The notes under the pieces: model-generated
Databases searched by the model: none
What the model was told of the DNA's origin: nothing
What the model saw: the letters and a program-made list of their open reading frames with translations, nothing else
Shown: one piece after another, positions 1 through 14,812 of the stretch
How positions within the stretch are numbered: the first letter of the stretch is position 1
Layout of the letters: every line of letters starts with the position of its first letter
Program-made: the position numbers and the translations under genes
Assembly (NCBI GenBank): GCA_008828725.1
Contig: MEHQ01000169.1
Location: 1,371,412 to 1,435,411 of the forward strand
Source: Saccharina japonica
Lineage: Eukaryota; Sar; Phaeophyceae; Laminariales; Laminariaceae
Length of the DNA: 64,000 bases
Direction of reading: 5' to 3'

Positions 1-540
1 AAATTCCATACGGAGTCCGACATCGCATTATCGCGTCCCTCTTTTGCGAAATTAAATATTTATTGGAGCCAACCCTGCCCAACCCCCCATATTTGGATGA
101 TAAGAGATATACTCGGATGTGTAATCTTTCACGTATATGATTACCCTGTACAGTAGTTAGCATCACTCACTATGAACCGGAGTTTAAGGACGGTTTGCAT
201 ATTTGTATTCAACACAAACGCTACTTATATTTGGGGACAGCGTGGTACATGTGAGGCGTGCCACCAGGTGCCTCAATATCGTTGCAGTAAGTAGCTACTG
301 CTGCTGCTGCTGCTACAGGTTGAAACGTTGAAACTGCTGTGCGATATAAGCCGATGTGCCGACGGATCGATGTTCCGTATCAATTCCCCGTCGAACCTAA
401 CAGCAGCCTAAGAGGAAGAACACGCTCTATCGCCCACTGCACAGCAAGCAACACAGCGGCTTCTGCACTCCACCTTCGCTCGGTTACAGGCTAGGAACCC
501 GGTTACCCCATCGCGACCCTGCCACCGATTCGGCAATACC
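1..540. other. 5' flank of gene 1, no gene seen
   Basis: No open frame or RNA gene is convincing here. A short CTG run lies at about 297-315. The stretch presumably holds the promoter and 5' untranslated region of the gene whose first ATG is at 541, but I see no TATA box or other core promoter element that I would commit to. Confidence 0.5.
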
Positions 541-3500
541 ATGGCTGAGATGGACAAGGAGCTGATGGAGGAGGAGATCAAGGTGCTACATAATAAATTG
601 TATTCAGAAATATTGCTTTGGCAAACTTTCCGAAGAGCTTTGGGAATATTAATTTTGGTTTAAAACACTAGGTGCGGGGCGCGGCGCGTGTGCCTCGCTC
701 TCGTACAGGCAGCCGGCTTTATGAGCGGAGATCAAATTATGATATTTAGAGTGATTTGCCCTCATGTACACCTTCGCGCATGTGCATCATCTCCGTGGGC
801 GTGTATAGTGTGTGTGTTCTTCACGTTATACTGCTGTCCTTTCTACCCGTCGATATCCAGCACACCCGGTCTGCATGCCGATTATTCACTAAACTGTACC
901 TCGTAGAGAGGTACCAGTGTTCTTCTGTGGTCACAAAAAAGTGGTTGTGTTTTGCGGCAGCACACCCGATTGCAGTTAGTTTATAGGCAGGAAGGTGCCT
1001 ACTTGTTTTGCAGTCAGACAGGTTAGATGACACATGCCACTCCTCCTACAGATCCGAGAGACGGCGGCCTGCCGCTTTCCTACCGATGCCTGCGGACATG
1101 GCGAAGAGCAGATGCCGTGGGGTGTTTCTATAATTATCCGACTCGGTGTTCTACCCGGCGCATGTCGTGCAACACTCTCATCATTTACCTATCGTACGAA
1201 GACTACAACAACAGCAGCAAGCAGTGGTAGTTTAGCACAGGAAATGAGAGACCAGACCCCAGGTACGAGCTGGTTCCGGAAAGCAACGTAACATTCCATC
1301 TTCGGGCGATAAAACAATGAATACACTACTACTGCTGTAGCTCAGAAGACAAAGCATGTATGTCCACGTAACCGCATCAACAAGACGAACACATCTCGAT
1401 CTCGGTGAAGCTGGTTTTGGCGTCCGAGCTATAGTTCGTGAGAAATGATCATTGTTTGTATTACTTGTGGAGGCGTTGTTGTATAGGGATTTAGGTGGTC
1501 AATAGTAAAAACCATATGAAGATTATTCTTGAGGCCATACTTCGGTCAATACGTGGAATGATTCGACGCTAGACGTGTTGATATGATCGCACCTATGAGG
1601 GGAAGACGTCGGTGACAATTTGTTGTTATTATACGTAATACATGCCTGCGAAATTACTAGAACAATGTATTGAGCTCATTGGAAACCCTACGAGGGTGAC
1701 TATGTACTTCCACGGAAATCACTTTTTTTGCGCCCTGATTGAAGAAGAGTTGGAAACCGAGCTTCTTCTGCAGGGAGGGGTGTTCTTCAAAACCACACCA
1801 AAACATGTAAAATATTGTGGTCTTTTATATTTTTGTTTTATTTTTCGGCCGTAATTTGGGTGCAAAGTGGCCGAAAAATCCCCATAACACGGTTAAATGT
1901 GCCCCCTCAGCCAAAAATACGATTCCAAAAAAGGCCGCTACCGCCTTGCTACCGCTGTTAGTTTTTTTCGTATGGCCACGAGGAACCACCGTGCCAAAGT
2001 TCGTTTTCTAACTCTTCTTCAATCAAGTCGCAAAATCTCGAAGCCAAAACGTTCCGGCTCTCGCTGGAACCAGCTCGTATTAATACTTCGCACTTGTAAA
2101 TTGTGTGCCTCGTAATAGGTGAACTCTAATATCTCGGATTAGTACGTATGTACGTATACGATCCGTATACGAGTATGAACTACTGTCTATATGTATGTTT
2201 TTTGGCGTTGCATCGTCGTACGTAACCTTCTGGAAAATCTTCCTTATTTTAGTATTAAATCGTTGCAGGGACATTGCTTCTCGTTGTGGTACATAATGCG
2301 TTATATCGTAGCGCATGTTATATCCGCGTTTCAAACGAAGCTGTCGACAGCAAGCACTGATGCGAACTTAAATTGTGACAGCAGACAGTGTGTATGCTAT
2401 TGTATTATACCATGTATGGTATACAAGAGTGTGTGTTGTTCACAAACCGTTCTTTCCACCCCTCGACATCCAGCACAACCAGTGTCCGTGCCGATTCTTC
2501 ATCCTACTAATAGATACCAGTTTTTTCTGTGGTCACACAACCACGACACAGAGATACTACACTGTAATGCAGTAATCAGACAGATGATGCAATGCCATAC
2601 AGCAGTGCAGGACATCTAATTTCAAGGGAACGACTCCCGAATTTCTTATTTTCCTCCAAATAGCAGCCGGGCTTTCTTATTAGCATGTTTCTTATTAGGT
2701 GTCCTGTACTGTATACGACAGGCACGACCTACCCTGTTAGCAATCCAGATGCGCGAGAAAGAGAAAATAAAACCAAAGAAAATGAGAGTAAATAAAAAGA
2801 GAAAAATACAATCAAACAGACAAACAAAAAATAAAATAAAAATAATTAAGTGTCGAGCGCCCCCGGCGATGTGACAGACAATATAAATAATAATACAAAT
2901 ACACAAATAAACAAAAAATAACAATTAAACAAACAAAAACGAAAAAAACACACAACAAAACAAAAAACGTAAACAGAGGAAGACCATACGACGTAAGAAC
3001 GAAAGGAAAGGCCAGGCAACCGAAGCACATCAAAAGCATCCTCTAGGCAGCCGAGGCAGTTTTTTGTACCGTTAGTGCAGACAGGTCCCTACTGTACCAA
3101 CTAATCCCGGTTGCCCCGGTGGGCTAGCAGGTAACCACGAAGCTTGTTAGCGTCAAGGTCACGAGTTCGAGCCCCCCCGAGTGCATGCTCATAGGGACTT
3201 TTTCTCGCAAATAAAAATCTTGACTAATAGCGGAAAGAGCGAGAGCGTGAGTTGGCAAAATTCGATGAAAATCGACGAGCGTTGGGAAGGCTGAACCCTC
3301 TGCGCGATAAAAATCAAGGCAAGAACCGTAGTGGGGGAGGAGGGAGAGGAGCCTACTTTGTGACCCCGGATCTGAGTTACGACTAGGGAGGGAGAAAGAC
3401 AGAAGGGCGAAGATAAAATAAATGGGATGAAAAAAATATATAATAATAATCGGTTTGGTACCTTGCTACCCTGTCTGCCGTCTCCTTCTTGCTTCCGTCA

Positions 3501-6500
3501 ACAGCGATTTCCCTACGACCGCCCCCCCCCATCCCCATTCCCTTGAGCGCCACCCATACAACGGATGCGTGGCGCTTTCTACTCTATTCCGCCTCATCTT
3601 TGTGCCACAAACACGAAATACGAAGAACGAGAGGAGGACAAAACAAAAACAAGAACGAATTCGTAACTAACAAATGAAGAAAACCTAAGAAAATACATAC
3701 GGGAGGACAGAAAACAAAGACAAAAAACGACCGCAACAAAAAAAGGGCGAGGGTTTACTGACTGTACCATCGCTGTCATGTCTCTCTGGAGGAGCTGCGA
3801 TGGGCAACAATACACCACACAAAGAAAACGAAAGCAAACCAGAAATAACCACCACGGAAAAGTACGGGAAAAATAAAACAAAATAAAAATATACTTGAGT
3901 ATTCTTGTACGTTTTCAACGATCATTTAAAGTAAGTATTGGATTAGTTGAGGCCTCCTGCCCCAGCTATACTTCGTACGTACATATGCTGTAGTAGAGGT
4001 GATTAAAGGTGGGAACCAGCGGGCTGTGATGTGTCGTCCTCCCCGTTTAATCAACTATACGAGTATAAGGGGGGGAGTTGCCGCAACAAAGTTACGTAGT
4101 TGTCATGATTGAGGGAAAGTACTATAAATACAAGAGAGCACATTTTCTCGGCTTCTTTTTCGAATCCGTGATGTGATCCAGGTGATCCGTCGCCTTAGTC
4201 CAGCCAGCCAACAAGGTACGTTACAATTTGTTTGCCAAGTGGTCCAGGCAAGAGGAGGACACCAGCCACACCTGATAGCCATTCATAGTACAATACAAGG
4301 TTCCCCTCCGGGACGTGCCTAGGGGAGTGGCGCAAGGACAAATCGAGAATCTACTATTAATACAACAACATGCGATATTGTATCATACGCATATCATATT
4401 GTATACTGGTATTACATAAATACGACGTTATGAAATATCTGCGTAATACTGCTGTACAAATATTATTTTAAAAACTGCACCTGCATTTTTGGGGATAAAA
4501 CATACTCGGAAATATGATGGAACCATTACTACTATTGAGTCGATCGTTCTCAGAGATTTTTGTTAATGACCCCGCCAAACACTTTATCATATTTGTCAAT
4601 AGTTTATTGTTGTGGCGCTCAAGGTATGGAAGGTCTATGACACACAGCACACACCGCACACGCACGCACACGTGACACATGGGACACAGCAGTGCTCGTA
4701 CAGCAGTAGTGGTGGGATAGTATTTGCAGAATAAGTAGAAAAGGATGCATCGAAGAAGGGGCTGAAACTCTCGACCACACCTGCCTACTACGTAAGAAAT
4801 CCACTTGGTTTGTGTTTGCTGTTTGTCTTATATATGTGGGGTCTGGGTTATATCGTGTGCCCGAACTCCGAAAATAATTAATTAACTCTATTTCTGGTAC
4901 GAAATACTAAAATTGGAAATGCGATCTACAGTAATTATTTTTTGTTTTTCCCAGATTGCACCCCCGCACCTGAAAATAAATAATTAAACATAAAAAAATG
5001 ATTTGCCCAAATACCGGTACAGCAGTATTATTTGTCGCGGCTTGCGCCAGATGCACGACAGGCCGCACATACACCATGCAAGCACAGGCAGGCAGCAGGC
5101 AGCAGCGCAGAAGAGAGAGAGAGGTGTGGTGGTGACTGCTGATGACGGATGCAAGCCTCCGATGAAGCAACCACTAATAGCCACAGCAGTACACGGTGGA
5201 CCCGCCACAGTAATGTCTGCTGCTTGTGCTTCTAGGCGGGGCTGTGACCTCGTTTGTGTTTGCTGCATATTGTCTGATGTCTTGTAGATTTCTGAAGTGA
5301 GCTTCAGGAAAGAAACACAAAAAATATATGTACGTATGAACAGTTGAGGTACGTACTCCTATTTGATCAAAGCGACCATTACATTTCAGGCCAAAGTGAG
5401 AGTGGGTCAGTCACATATATCAGCACAACAGAAAGGTAGATGCTGGATTACGGACCGCTTGCTCCCATAAACACAGCTAGCCACAGCAGTACAGCGCAGA
5501 TGGGTGTATCACCCACGCACGGTGTTACCTGCTGCTGGTGCTTATGCAGAGTAGTAACGTTGTGCTCTCTGCATGTTCTGTTTCTACCTGTCTGGTATAC
5601 CGATATGTCTGCGCTCTCCTGTGTGTGATCATGATCAGCTCGTGAAATCAGGGCAAACAACAGGACATTACGTATTATTTACTAACACGTACGTACAAAA
5701 AAAAGCCTCACGCAGAGAAACCAGGGAAATCGGCTTATCCACTCCCGCGGGAAAAAAAACTTTGAGCGCCCGCCACGCGAGCTACAGTGCTCGGATCGAG
5801 CTCAAACCTCGACCAATGTGTCCGGCCGGGCCTCCCGTGTCGGGGTACTTAGCGTTTTGCCGAAAAGTGCTCGTGCGAAGAGAAAAGTTGCGAAAAGTGC
5901 GAAAATTTCACAAACATAACTATACATATGATGTCCGAGGTGTCGCCTATCGCGCCAAAACGTTAGACACTTAAAACATATATATTTTGGATCTCTAAAG
6001 GTGTACAGTACACGCAACTGACACCGGAACGCGCGGTGTTGAATCAAAGCAGGAGTAACACCAACACTCTCTCTTGTGCTCCTCCCGAACGTAGCTGTGG
6101 AGCTGACTCCGTCTCATAAGACGTACGGCGAAACACAACAAATGACATCGCAAGGCTCGCAAACTAACCTGATATCCCACTACCATAATCGCTATTCAGC
6201 ATGGATCTCAATGCGCGATGGATCTTATGCGTCGTGTTTCTGAGCACAATCAAGACCCCCCCCCTGCTCAATATACTCCATAGTATCCCCTCTGCTATGT
6301 GCATGGCAAGGCACGACGTCGCAGGGTCGATTCATCGCAATATCACACAGCAGTGAACTCGTACGTAACTCAGAAACTCGAATACTAAACGCAGATACCA
6401 AGTCCAACATCAACAGCCTCCCTGCTGGAAACATGTAAAAGTCTCGAAACCAATTTCCAGGTGAAAACGGCAATATCCTCGGATTTCGTCAGGCAAAACG

Positions 6501-9500
6501 GCATTTTCCGCGGAATTGACTCCAATAAATTGGTCCACTCTGAAAATCGAGACTATAATCAAACCCTCCCTAATTATCCCAGATAAGCTCAACATACAAT
6601 ATGTATATAGTACCCAGTACGGGATCTAGCTGAACCAGGAAAAATGAAACTACATACTATACGTCCTAACGTATGAAACCGCAGAAACTCCATCCACGTG
6701 TAGTTTTCATTACTTCAAGTACAGGTCGAATCATTACTTCAAGTATAAGTCGAATCATTACTTCAAGTAAAGGTCGAATCCCGCTCGACAAAGCGCGTAG
6801 TAATGAACGCGTTGTTTGGCGGAATATGAATCATATCTCGAAACCAAGAACGTTTCATCAGGACCGAATGCGCCCTTCGGTGCAATGTATAGTCACTTCA
6901 GTCGTGGCCATCCTGCCGTAAACTGATATTATTTGTTATCCTAAACAGATGCTCTCTTACGCAATACAGTATATATCAATCAAATCGGTTAGATGCACAA
7001 TAAAAACATCAAACAATAAAATTCACCCAGAATCAGGCAGTCACGGTTGGTTCAAAGCTTTTCCAGTCCCAATGCCCCAAAACAATACTGCTGCTGCCTC
7101 CGCTGACGCTGCCTCTCCTTCCGGCCTCATGGCCTCGCCGCTGCTCGGAACATCAAGCTTATCCTCCTCAATATATGTTGGATCTTATGCGCCATGTTTC
7201 TGAGCAAATCAACAAACTGTGATATGTTTCCAACAAGCTACATGCCTGCACACGATCGGTGCGCTCACGTCTGACGTCGTTCCATGTCTCTCCGACGAGT
7301 TCGAGATGTTTAAATTTGTCTGGCGCCATCAATTAGGCAAAAAAAAGATATTTCCAAGGTTTTGTTCTGTGAGGCACGTAGAGAACCGTGCCCGGGGTAT
7401 ATTCCCGGGTATTACCCGTACCCAGAGCTTCTGCGAGTTCTGTACGACATTCATACCCGTACCTGGAACTTTTGTAAGTTCTGTACGACATTCATACCCG
7501 TACCCGGAACTTCTGAAAGTTCTGTACGCCCGTTCCACAATACCAGGGGTACGGGTACTGACGGGTACACTTTTTTTATACCAGCCTGAAACTTCTGTGA
7601 GTTCTGTACACCCGTGCCACAATACGCGGAACTTCTGTGGGTTGTGTAAGACTCTTATGCCCGCACCCAGAACTTCTGTGAGAGTCTGTACGACATTCAT
7701 ACCCGTACCCGGAACTTCAGTAGATTCTCGGAGTCGTTTGCACTATACTCAGGGTACGCGTAGATCTTGCAATAATACACACGTACAAAATAAACACACG
7801 CAAACAAACCCCCTCTCTCACAAGCAGCCTGCAGGGTGTACAGACTGCAGATCAGCATAGTCCTGTTTATTCTGCAGTCTTGTTTGTCGGACTCAAAACT
7901 ACTCGTACGTGACGTGCCTGTGCACGTCTGAATATTCGTATTGGTTTATCAGTTGTTCAAAAGTACCGTGTTCTTGTACGCAAAACATGGGTTGAAGTTT
8001 GAAGTTTTACTTTCGGTTGCTCGGTGGGCCTCGTTGTATTATATTTTTATCCATACTATTCATACCTGGTACCAGGTGTGTACCATCAGCTTTGAGCAGT
8101 CCTACGATAGTATGTGGGTTGGGTATGCGTGCTTAGTGACCAGCAGCCAAGATACATAAAGTCACTACTGTCTGTTGTTGTCGATGCGCGTCGGTCTAGA
8201 AGGTATGTAGGTGCGGTTGAACCTCTCGCATGGAATAGACGGGGCTGTACAGCATACAATGCATGTGTCAGGGTTGTGACGAAGATCCGAGTACACACAT
8301 ACTTCGTATGAGTACAGCAGCAGAATCACATTTACTGCAAGTACGGGAATCACTGTTGCTATTCTCCGTGGGCAGTGAGCGCTCTGAACTATTGGCAGTG
8401 CGCCTGATCTTCACCCTTCGCCATAATGCTGCTGACGCGTGTAGAGTGCTCTCAAATCTTGGCATTACGTCTGACCCCATCCTTCGCCACAATGCTGCTA
8501 ACGTTTTCGGCATCACGCGAGGCGGCGACCGGCGGTCGTACAGGCCGCCGGCGAAGCCCATTGTACCAGGTATAATAGTAGAGCCGCGACCGGGATGGTG
8601 AACTGAGAAGCTCTGACATGCCTGTGACACCTCCTCATATCTCTCTCGCTATTCTCTCAATCTGCGCATGAACCACAACAGCGCCTTGGGGAGAACATGC
8701 ACAGAGGACTGGAAATCAAGGACCGCACCTACCGACTCCAAGTGAGTGCCAAGTGCCGACCCCACACCGTACTACAACAACGTACACTATGTACCCTGCA
8801 CGTACTCGTACAAGAACAAACAGCCCTGGTTTCGCGGGTCATCCACCGACATGGACATGGAGCGCTGTCTCTTCTGCAGCACGAGTTGAGGATGGGGGAG
8901 CTGGTTGGGAGTCGAGAGTATCTTGCGAGTTGCCGTGCTGCCAACTCCATGCCTGGTACTGTATCATTTAGATCATACGACGTATCATTGGTACATGCCT
9001 GTTATCCTTTGTTTCGGGCATAACACGGGGGTACAGGCACGAAGTACTCGAACATAATATTACGACTATTTCGAGCATCGAGTACGTACGTAGCCAGCTG
9101 TTTTGGCCACAAAGCATAATGTCTTGGTACAGCCTTACCTTGCCCAGCCCTACCATCATATTCATTGGCGCCTTCACTTCGTCAAACCTGCACGGGTGAC
9201 CACTATTCGATGTTTTTCTGGCAGTGCCCACGGCAGTGACCACGATAGTGCCCTCGGCATTCCGTGGCATGCCGTGGTATGCAGCGGAATGCCGCGGGGT
9301 TACCATCTGCCGCGGGACGGCCCATGACATTGTCGGCGGTAAAACCCATGGTGAATCCCACGGCACGATCCACGGCAAGTACCGCGGCAAGACACGCGGC
9401 AAGACCCGCGGCAACAACTATGGCAAGTACCGCAGAAGAATCCGCGACATATCCCGCAGCAACACTCGCGGCACGTACCGCGGAAAAACCCGAGGCAGGC

Positions 9501-12500
9501 ACGGGCAACGCGGCTAGACCCGTGGAAAAACCCGTCGAAACGCCCCTAATGAGACCCGTGGAGAAAAACCCGGAAAGACCCGCGGAAAGGTCCGTGGAAA
9601 GCCCCACGGCAAGTCGTGCGGCAGGTACCGTGTCAAACAACCGCGGCAAACCTTACGGCAAGGCTCCACCTGATACCCTGTTCCCACTTGGTACTTTGAC
9701 CCCGCAGTGGACCCATTCCCTTTGGCACCCTGGTCTCACTCACAAGGTGCAGGAACATATTTAGCCCTCCTCAAGAGCCGCGGGGGGCCGCATGGCACCC
9801 CGTTCCCATTGGCCGTTGCCGTGGGTCTTTCCGCGGGTCTTTCCGCTGGTAGTTCCTCGAGGGTTTCCGCATGTCTTTCGGCGGGGCCTTCCACGAGTCT
9901 TTTCGCTGGTCTTGCCGGGCTCCCTGCCGCAGGTCTTGCCATGATGGTTCCCTTTGTAAATACCGCGATAAACACGGCGGCATTTTCCACGGGTCTTGCC
10001 ACGATGTTTGCCTTTGTAAATACCGCGATAAATGCCGCGGTCCTCTCCGCGAGTCTTTCCGCGGGTTTTCTCGCCGCGGTGATTTCCGCGGTACCTGCAA
10101 GCGGTAAACACCGCCGACCTATTCTACAGGTTTTTCCGCGGGACTTGACGTGATTGTTGTTGCCGCGGTACTTACCGTGGGCGTTGCCGCTGTACCTTGC
10201 CGCGAGTGTTGCCACGATGTTTACCGTGGTGTGCTGTGGTTGGCCGCGGGAATTACCGTGGTATCCCGCGGATCTTGCCGCGGAAGTTACCGTGGGCCTT
10301 GCCGTGGTAGTCGTTCCGCGACATGCCGTGGAATATGTCGTGGGCTGTCGCGGCATTCCGCGGCAGTGCCCACGGGATGCCGCAAAAAAGACAAATAATA
10401 CACATCCATCTAACCCTGTCACCTATTTCTTGACCGGTGCCCGCCCACCCCTCTGCACGTGTACCTCGAATCTCCCATTTTCGGAGCCAAGTTGTATTGA
10501 TGTTTTGTGTGTTCAGTTGCTCAATACGATACGCATTTGCTCTCGCCATTTGCTCGCGCTCCACAGACATACAAGAAATGCTTCGTGGGCAAGGATGCCG
10601 CGGATTGGCTCATCAACAACAGCTCCAAAATTTCTACGACGGCCGATGCGGAGGCGATCGGCAATCTCCTCATAGGTAAGGCCCAACAACCTGTCACTTG
10701 ACCAAACAATTGCTCCATCGATTGCTCCATTGGTTATCCCATTGGGGCCTTGTGCCTACATACATGCAGCAGTACCAGGTTCAAACATCTCCATTGTATA
10801 TATGTGTGTGTTGTCTTCACATTTCACCGTTATTTCTACTCACTACATCAGTACACGCAGTTCCCGTCCTGACTCTTTATTCTACAGTGGTACGAATTCT
10901 GTGGTAACGGACTAAAAACAAAACAAAGAAAGACCGAGACAGACCCCCCCCCCCCCAAACAAATAGTAGCAACTGGGCCATGGTGAATCAAGTGAAATAC
11001 CAATGTACCGGGTACGAGAACACATCACAAGCCAGACCAGAAAAAATAAGAACAAGCCATACCATATTTGTGCTTGATATATGGTGGTGATGACGAGCTG
11101 CGTGATCGGCCTTTTCTTGGAACAGACTGGTGCTACGGTAGGGGGGGTAGCCTGATTATCACTACCACGTTTACTCCACTCGGACGACTGGCTCTGTACC
11201 TCACTCAAAACTGGACGCAGGGATATATATGTTGGTGTCGCAGAGTAGCAAGCATACATCCCATCCATGGTGGTGCAAATCTCGAAAACGTAAAGCGTTA
11301 CGTAGGACTTAAGAAACGCAAAAAAATATGGTGGTCAGTCGGCGGAGTGACTTTCATCCGATGAAAAGAACGGACTTGAAAGCGACCCCCCTACCGTAGC
11401 ATCAGACAACATTACTTCACATTTCGCACTGGTCCACTGCTGCTGTACCTCATTTTTTACGTGCTTATCGGTTCGATTGTTTGCGCCAGTTTCCCATACA
11501 GTATCGACAGAGAACAGTTTTAATGGGAACAGTGCGCCGTCTCTATCATCCGGCGCACAGCAGTGAGTAGTCTACCATTTATGGTTGATGATACATGATG
11601 GTACTTCAGCACTACTCTAAACATATCATGATATCGTGCCTGCTGTTCCAACGGGAGATAGAGCACATGGTATTGACGCCATCGTGACTGTTGTACTGTA
11701 GTAGTTTGTTTATGCAGTAGTTCTGGTAGTCCTGCATGGCCCGATTGCCTAGCCCCACATCTTGGCTCCTCCCTTCTCTTGGATGCTTTTGTTTAGACCT
11801 GGACTACTTCAGCCACGTGACCAGGGACCACCCCTTCCAAAGCAATGGGCTCTTCTACCGCTTCACAGAGGATGCCCACACAGGAGGAGTCGCAACCGAC
11901 GAGTCCGGCAAAAAGGTAAAGGTTCACCTATATATAAAACGTCACAGGCTAATTTTGTTTTTCAAACCCTATAACTTCATTGTTGGCGGCTGATGAAACG
12001 TTTATATACCCTTTCAACCCTTATGCGGATGGTGTCACGTTTTGTATCCTTGTGACTTAACATAGACTTTGGCGGCTGGTGTTTTGTGAAAGATCCTTCA
12101 GCCTTAACTCGGAAATTTCGGCGGGTGTTCCGTTTTAGTCATTATTCCTTCAGTTGACGTCGGCTAAGATTGTGTTTTAACCTTTAAACGCTTGTGATTT
12201 GTGGGGCTTTCTCAGTGCGGTAACGACATGGATATATTTTTGTTCCTAATCGGCTCCCCCGCACTGCAGCTGGTACGTACTGCCGCTGTAGCAGCGTCAC
12301 TTCGCCACGACACCATGATCATTGTTCACTATCCACCCCCTATTTTCACACTTTACGCAATTATCTATTGTTAATACTGCACAACAGTACTGCTATAGGC
12401 TGAGGCGCTGCACACAGACAACGTGCTTTCTTATAGTTTGCGGACTGTTTTACCAGGGTGTGGCGTTTCGTTCGGTGTGTACCTGGTACACAGTAGTTTG

Positions 12501-14777
12501 CCTGCAGGTTCGACCACAACGACAGCAGTTGATACGGGTCATGCCTGCGTTTCCTGATTTTTAGCTCTTTTGTTACAGCCCATGTTGAATGTTGAATATC
12601 TGCTCCCCTGCGCGACATAAATAACTGTCTTCATCCTACTGTATGCTAGGGACGTAAAAAAATCTTAAGATAACGCACACCTCTGCGACGAACGTCCAAG
12701 CCGAGCTTCTTCAAAGAGCCGGCCGCCCCGGCTCGAAAGCCGTACCCCTACATGCCAGTACAGCAGTACAGTTGATGCCATGGGTTCGAGTCTCCGTATC
12801 GAGTTTTTAAAGCTCAAATTCCACAAACTGCTGTCGAGAGTGCCTAATATGGCGTGGGTGGGCACAATTCAACGCGAGCCGACGTGGGAAGAAAATGTTG
12901 ACCGTTCTCGCGACCAAAATGCAAGGCATATACTGTAGTGTGGAGGGGGGAGACGAGCCTATTATGTGGTCCCGGATCTGAGTTACGACTATCAGTAGGG
13001 AGCAGGAGCAAGCGAAGGTAATACAAATGGGATGGAGGGGGGGGGAGTACCTTATAGGGGGCACGCGCAACGAAAAGGACGGCGTTGGAAATATCTCGAC
13101 GATATATTTCCACAGACTCACCACTCGGTGCTTTCACCTTCCCCATCGTCGAGAAAATCTGCTGAAACATTCGACCGAGGGGGGTGTATTATCTTGCATA
13201 CAGTATACGGCACTCATTTTAATTTGTTACCGATGCCTTTGCCGCTGGGCGCCATGCGTGGAACGTCGAACAGGATTCGTGGACGCTTCTCGCCACGCGC
13301 CTCTTCCCCACCACCTCTGGAGGTGACCCCCTCACCCAGGCCGACCTGGAAAACGTGGTATCGCGCGATGGCGACATGATTGACACCCTCGTTGAAATCG
13401 GGGTGTCACCCATCGACGAGTACAACACCACGCTCCTCGACAACGTGCACCCCGCAAAGTGGAAGGACGCCGAACCAGATGGGGTCAGTTAGATATAAGT
13501 TAGCATTCAAGTCAGTCTACAGCAGTCTACAGAAGAAGTAGATGGAGTATGTCGTAGCTTGACACCCAAACGTTCGGTTGCCAGCTGCCCTATTGATCGA
13601 TTAATTGAGTCCACCGGCGGGTAGATAACGGTTTAATGTGAAGAACATGCACACCGATACAGTCCTGATACATCAGCAATAACAGTATGTAGTAGTACTT
13701 TAGTAGCAATGGTAGTACTACTCCTGTGACAGCAGCAATAGTACTGCTGTAGTGCTGCTGTACAATAGTACAGTAGTCGAAGTAGCACAGTAGTACAGTA
13801 GTAATACTACTCCTTCGCCTCCTTCAGTAGGCGACCGTTCCCACGCTGCGATCGTTCAGAGACGAGGAGAAATCCCGTTCTCGATATCGACCTACAGCAG
13901 TAGCGAGAGAGTGAAGAGTGTGAGGCGCCTTTTAAACGGTTTGGCCTCGGCTGTTGTTGTTTTGTCATGTAGTACCTTCGTTGCTGACACATCGTGTATG
14001 TTGTCGTGTGGTGCTGTCCCTCCGCCTTGAGGCAGACGTACAACCTCATCGCCATCGGAGCCGGAACCGGAGGTCTGATTTCGGCCTCAGGGTCAGCAGG
14101 TCTCTACGCCAAAGTGAGTTGCCGTGGTTTGGCCGTTTCCCGCTATCATATCGTGTCCCAGTCCTTGCGTTGCCAGCATCCTGCCGATATGTCTATACAA
14201 GGGTGCGTGGTTCGTCGGCTAGCTGCTTCGCCGCTACGGCCAATCACCTCGACCGGCCTCAAGATACCCGCACAAACCAGGACACAATACGCGAACACAG
14301 CAGTCGGTACGTATATAGCTCGTGACATTTTACTATAACATCACGCCAGCGCCATTTTGCGGGACACAGGTTTGTCATATATTTGCTAAAACGGCGGACG
14401 AGAATAGGTACATACACAAGCGGCACTGCCGTCACAATAACGAGGCCACGACTATTGGCCCACCGAAACGCGACACAGGCTCACGAGTTTGATCGGCATC
14501 GCTCTTCCCGGCAAGGAATGACAGTCTCACGTCTCAATGGCAGTCTCGTACATCAAGTCTCAATTGTCACACGTGCTGAAAATAAACCCGCAAGGCGACA
14601 TACTCGGCCCTATCTACGTGGGTGCATCCTGTTACATTGCTGACAATTGCTGGGACCAACACCAACACTTCCCCACCCTAAATCCTGTCCTGCGCTGCGC
14701 TGCACTGCGCTGCTGTTTGGGCTTTTTTTCTCACTGGTGGCATGTTTGGGTAGGTGGCTCTCATAGAGAACCACCTT

Positions 14778-14812
<35 letters not shown>

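Larger units (their letters stand above)
583..8681. other. Intron 1 of gene 1 (8.1 kb)
   Basis: This very long intron contains no exon that I can support. It holds a small MITE (2604-2711), A/C-rich low-complexity sequence (2756-2960 and 3600-3900), a SINE (3107-3452), a possible TATA-containing start region (4121-4215), a 24-bp triplet repeat (6710-6780) and a minisatellite (7395-7740). Two 30-bp imperfect direct repeats near 6218-6247 and 7170-7205 bracket about 950 bp. A 67-bp doublet lies near 8416-8505. Confidence 0.6.

Noticed and set aside
7219..7860. 213-codon frame and a 123-codon antisense frame
   Set aside because: Both are read-throughs of the GTACGACATTC minisatellite in intron 1.
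9264..10422. Open frames of 148-228 codons on both strands
   Set aside because: They are translations of the CCGCGGCAA array; composition is low-complexity and frames exist in several phases at once.
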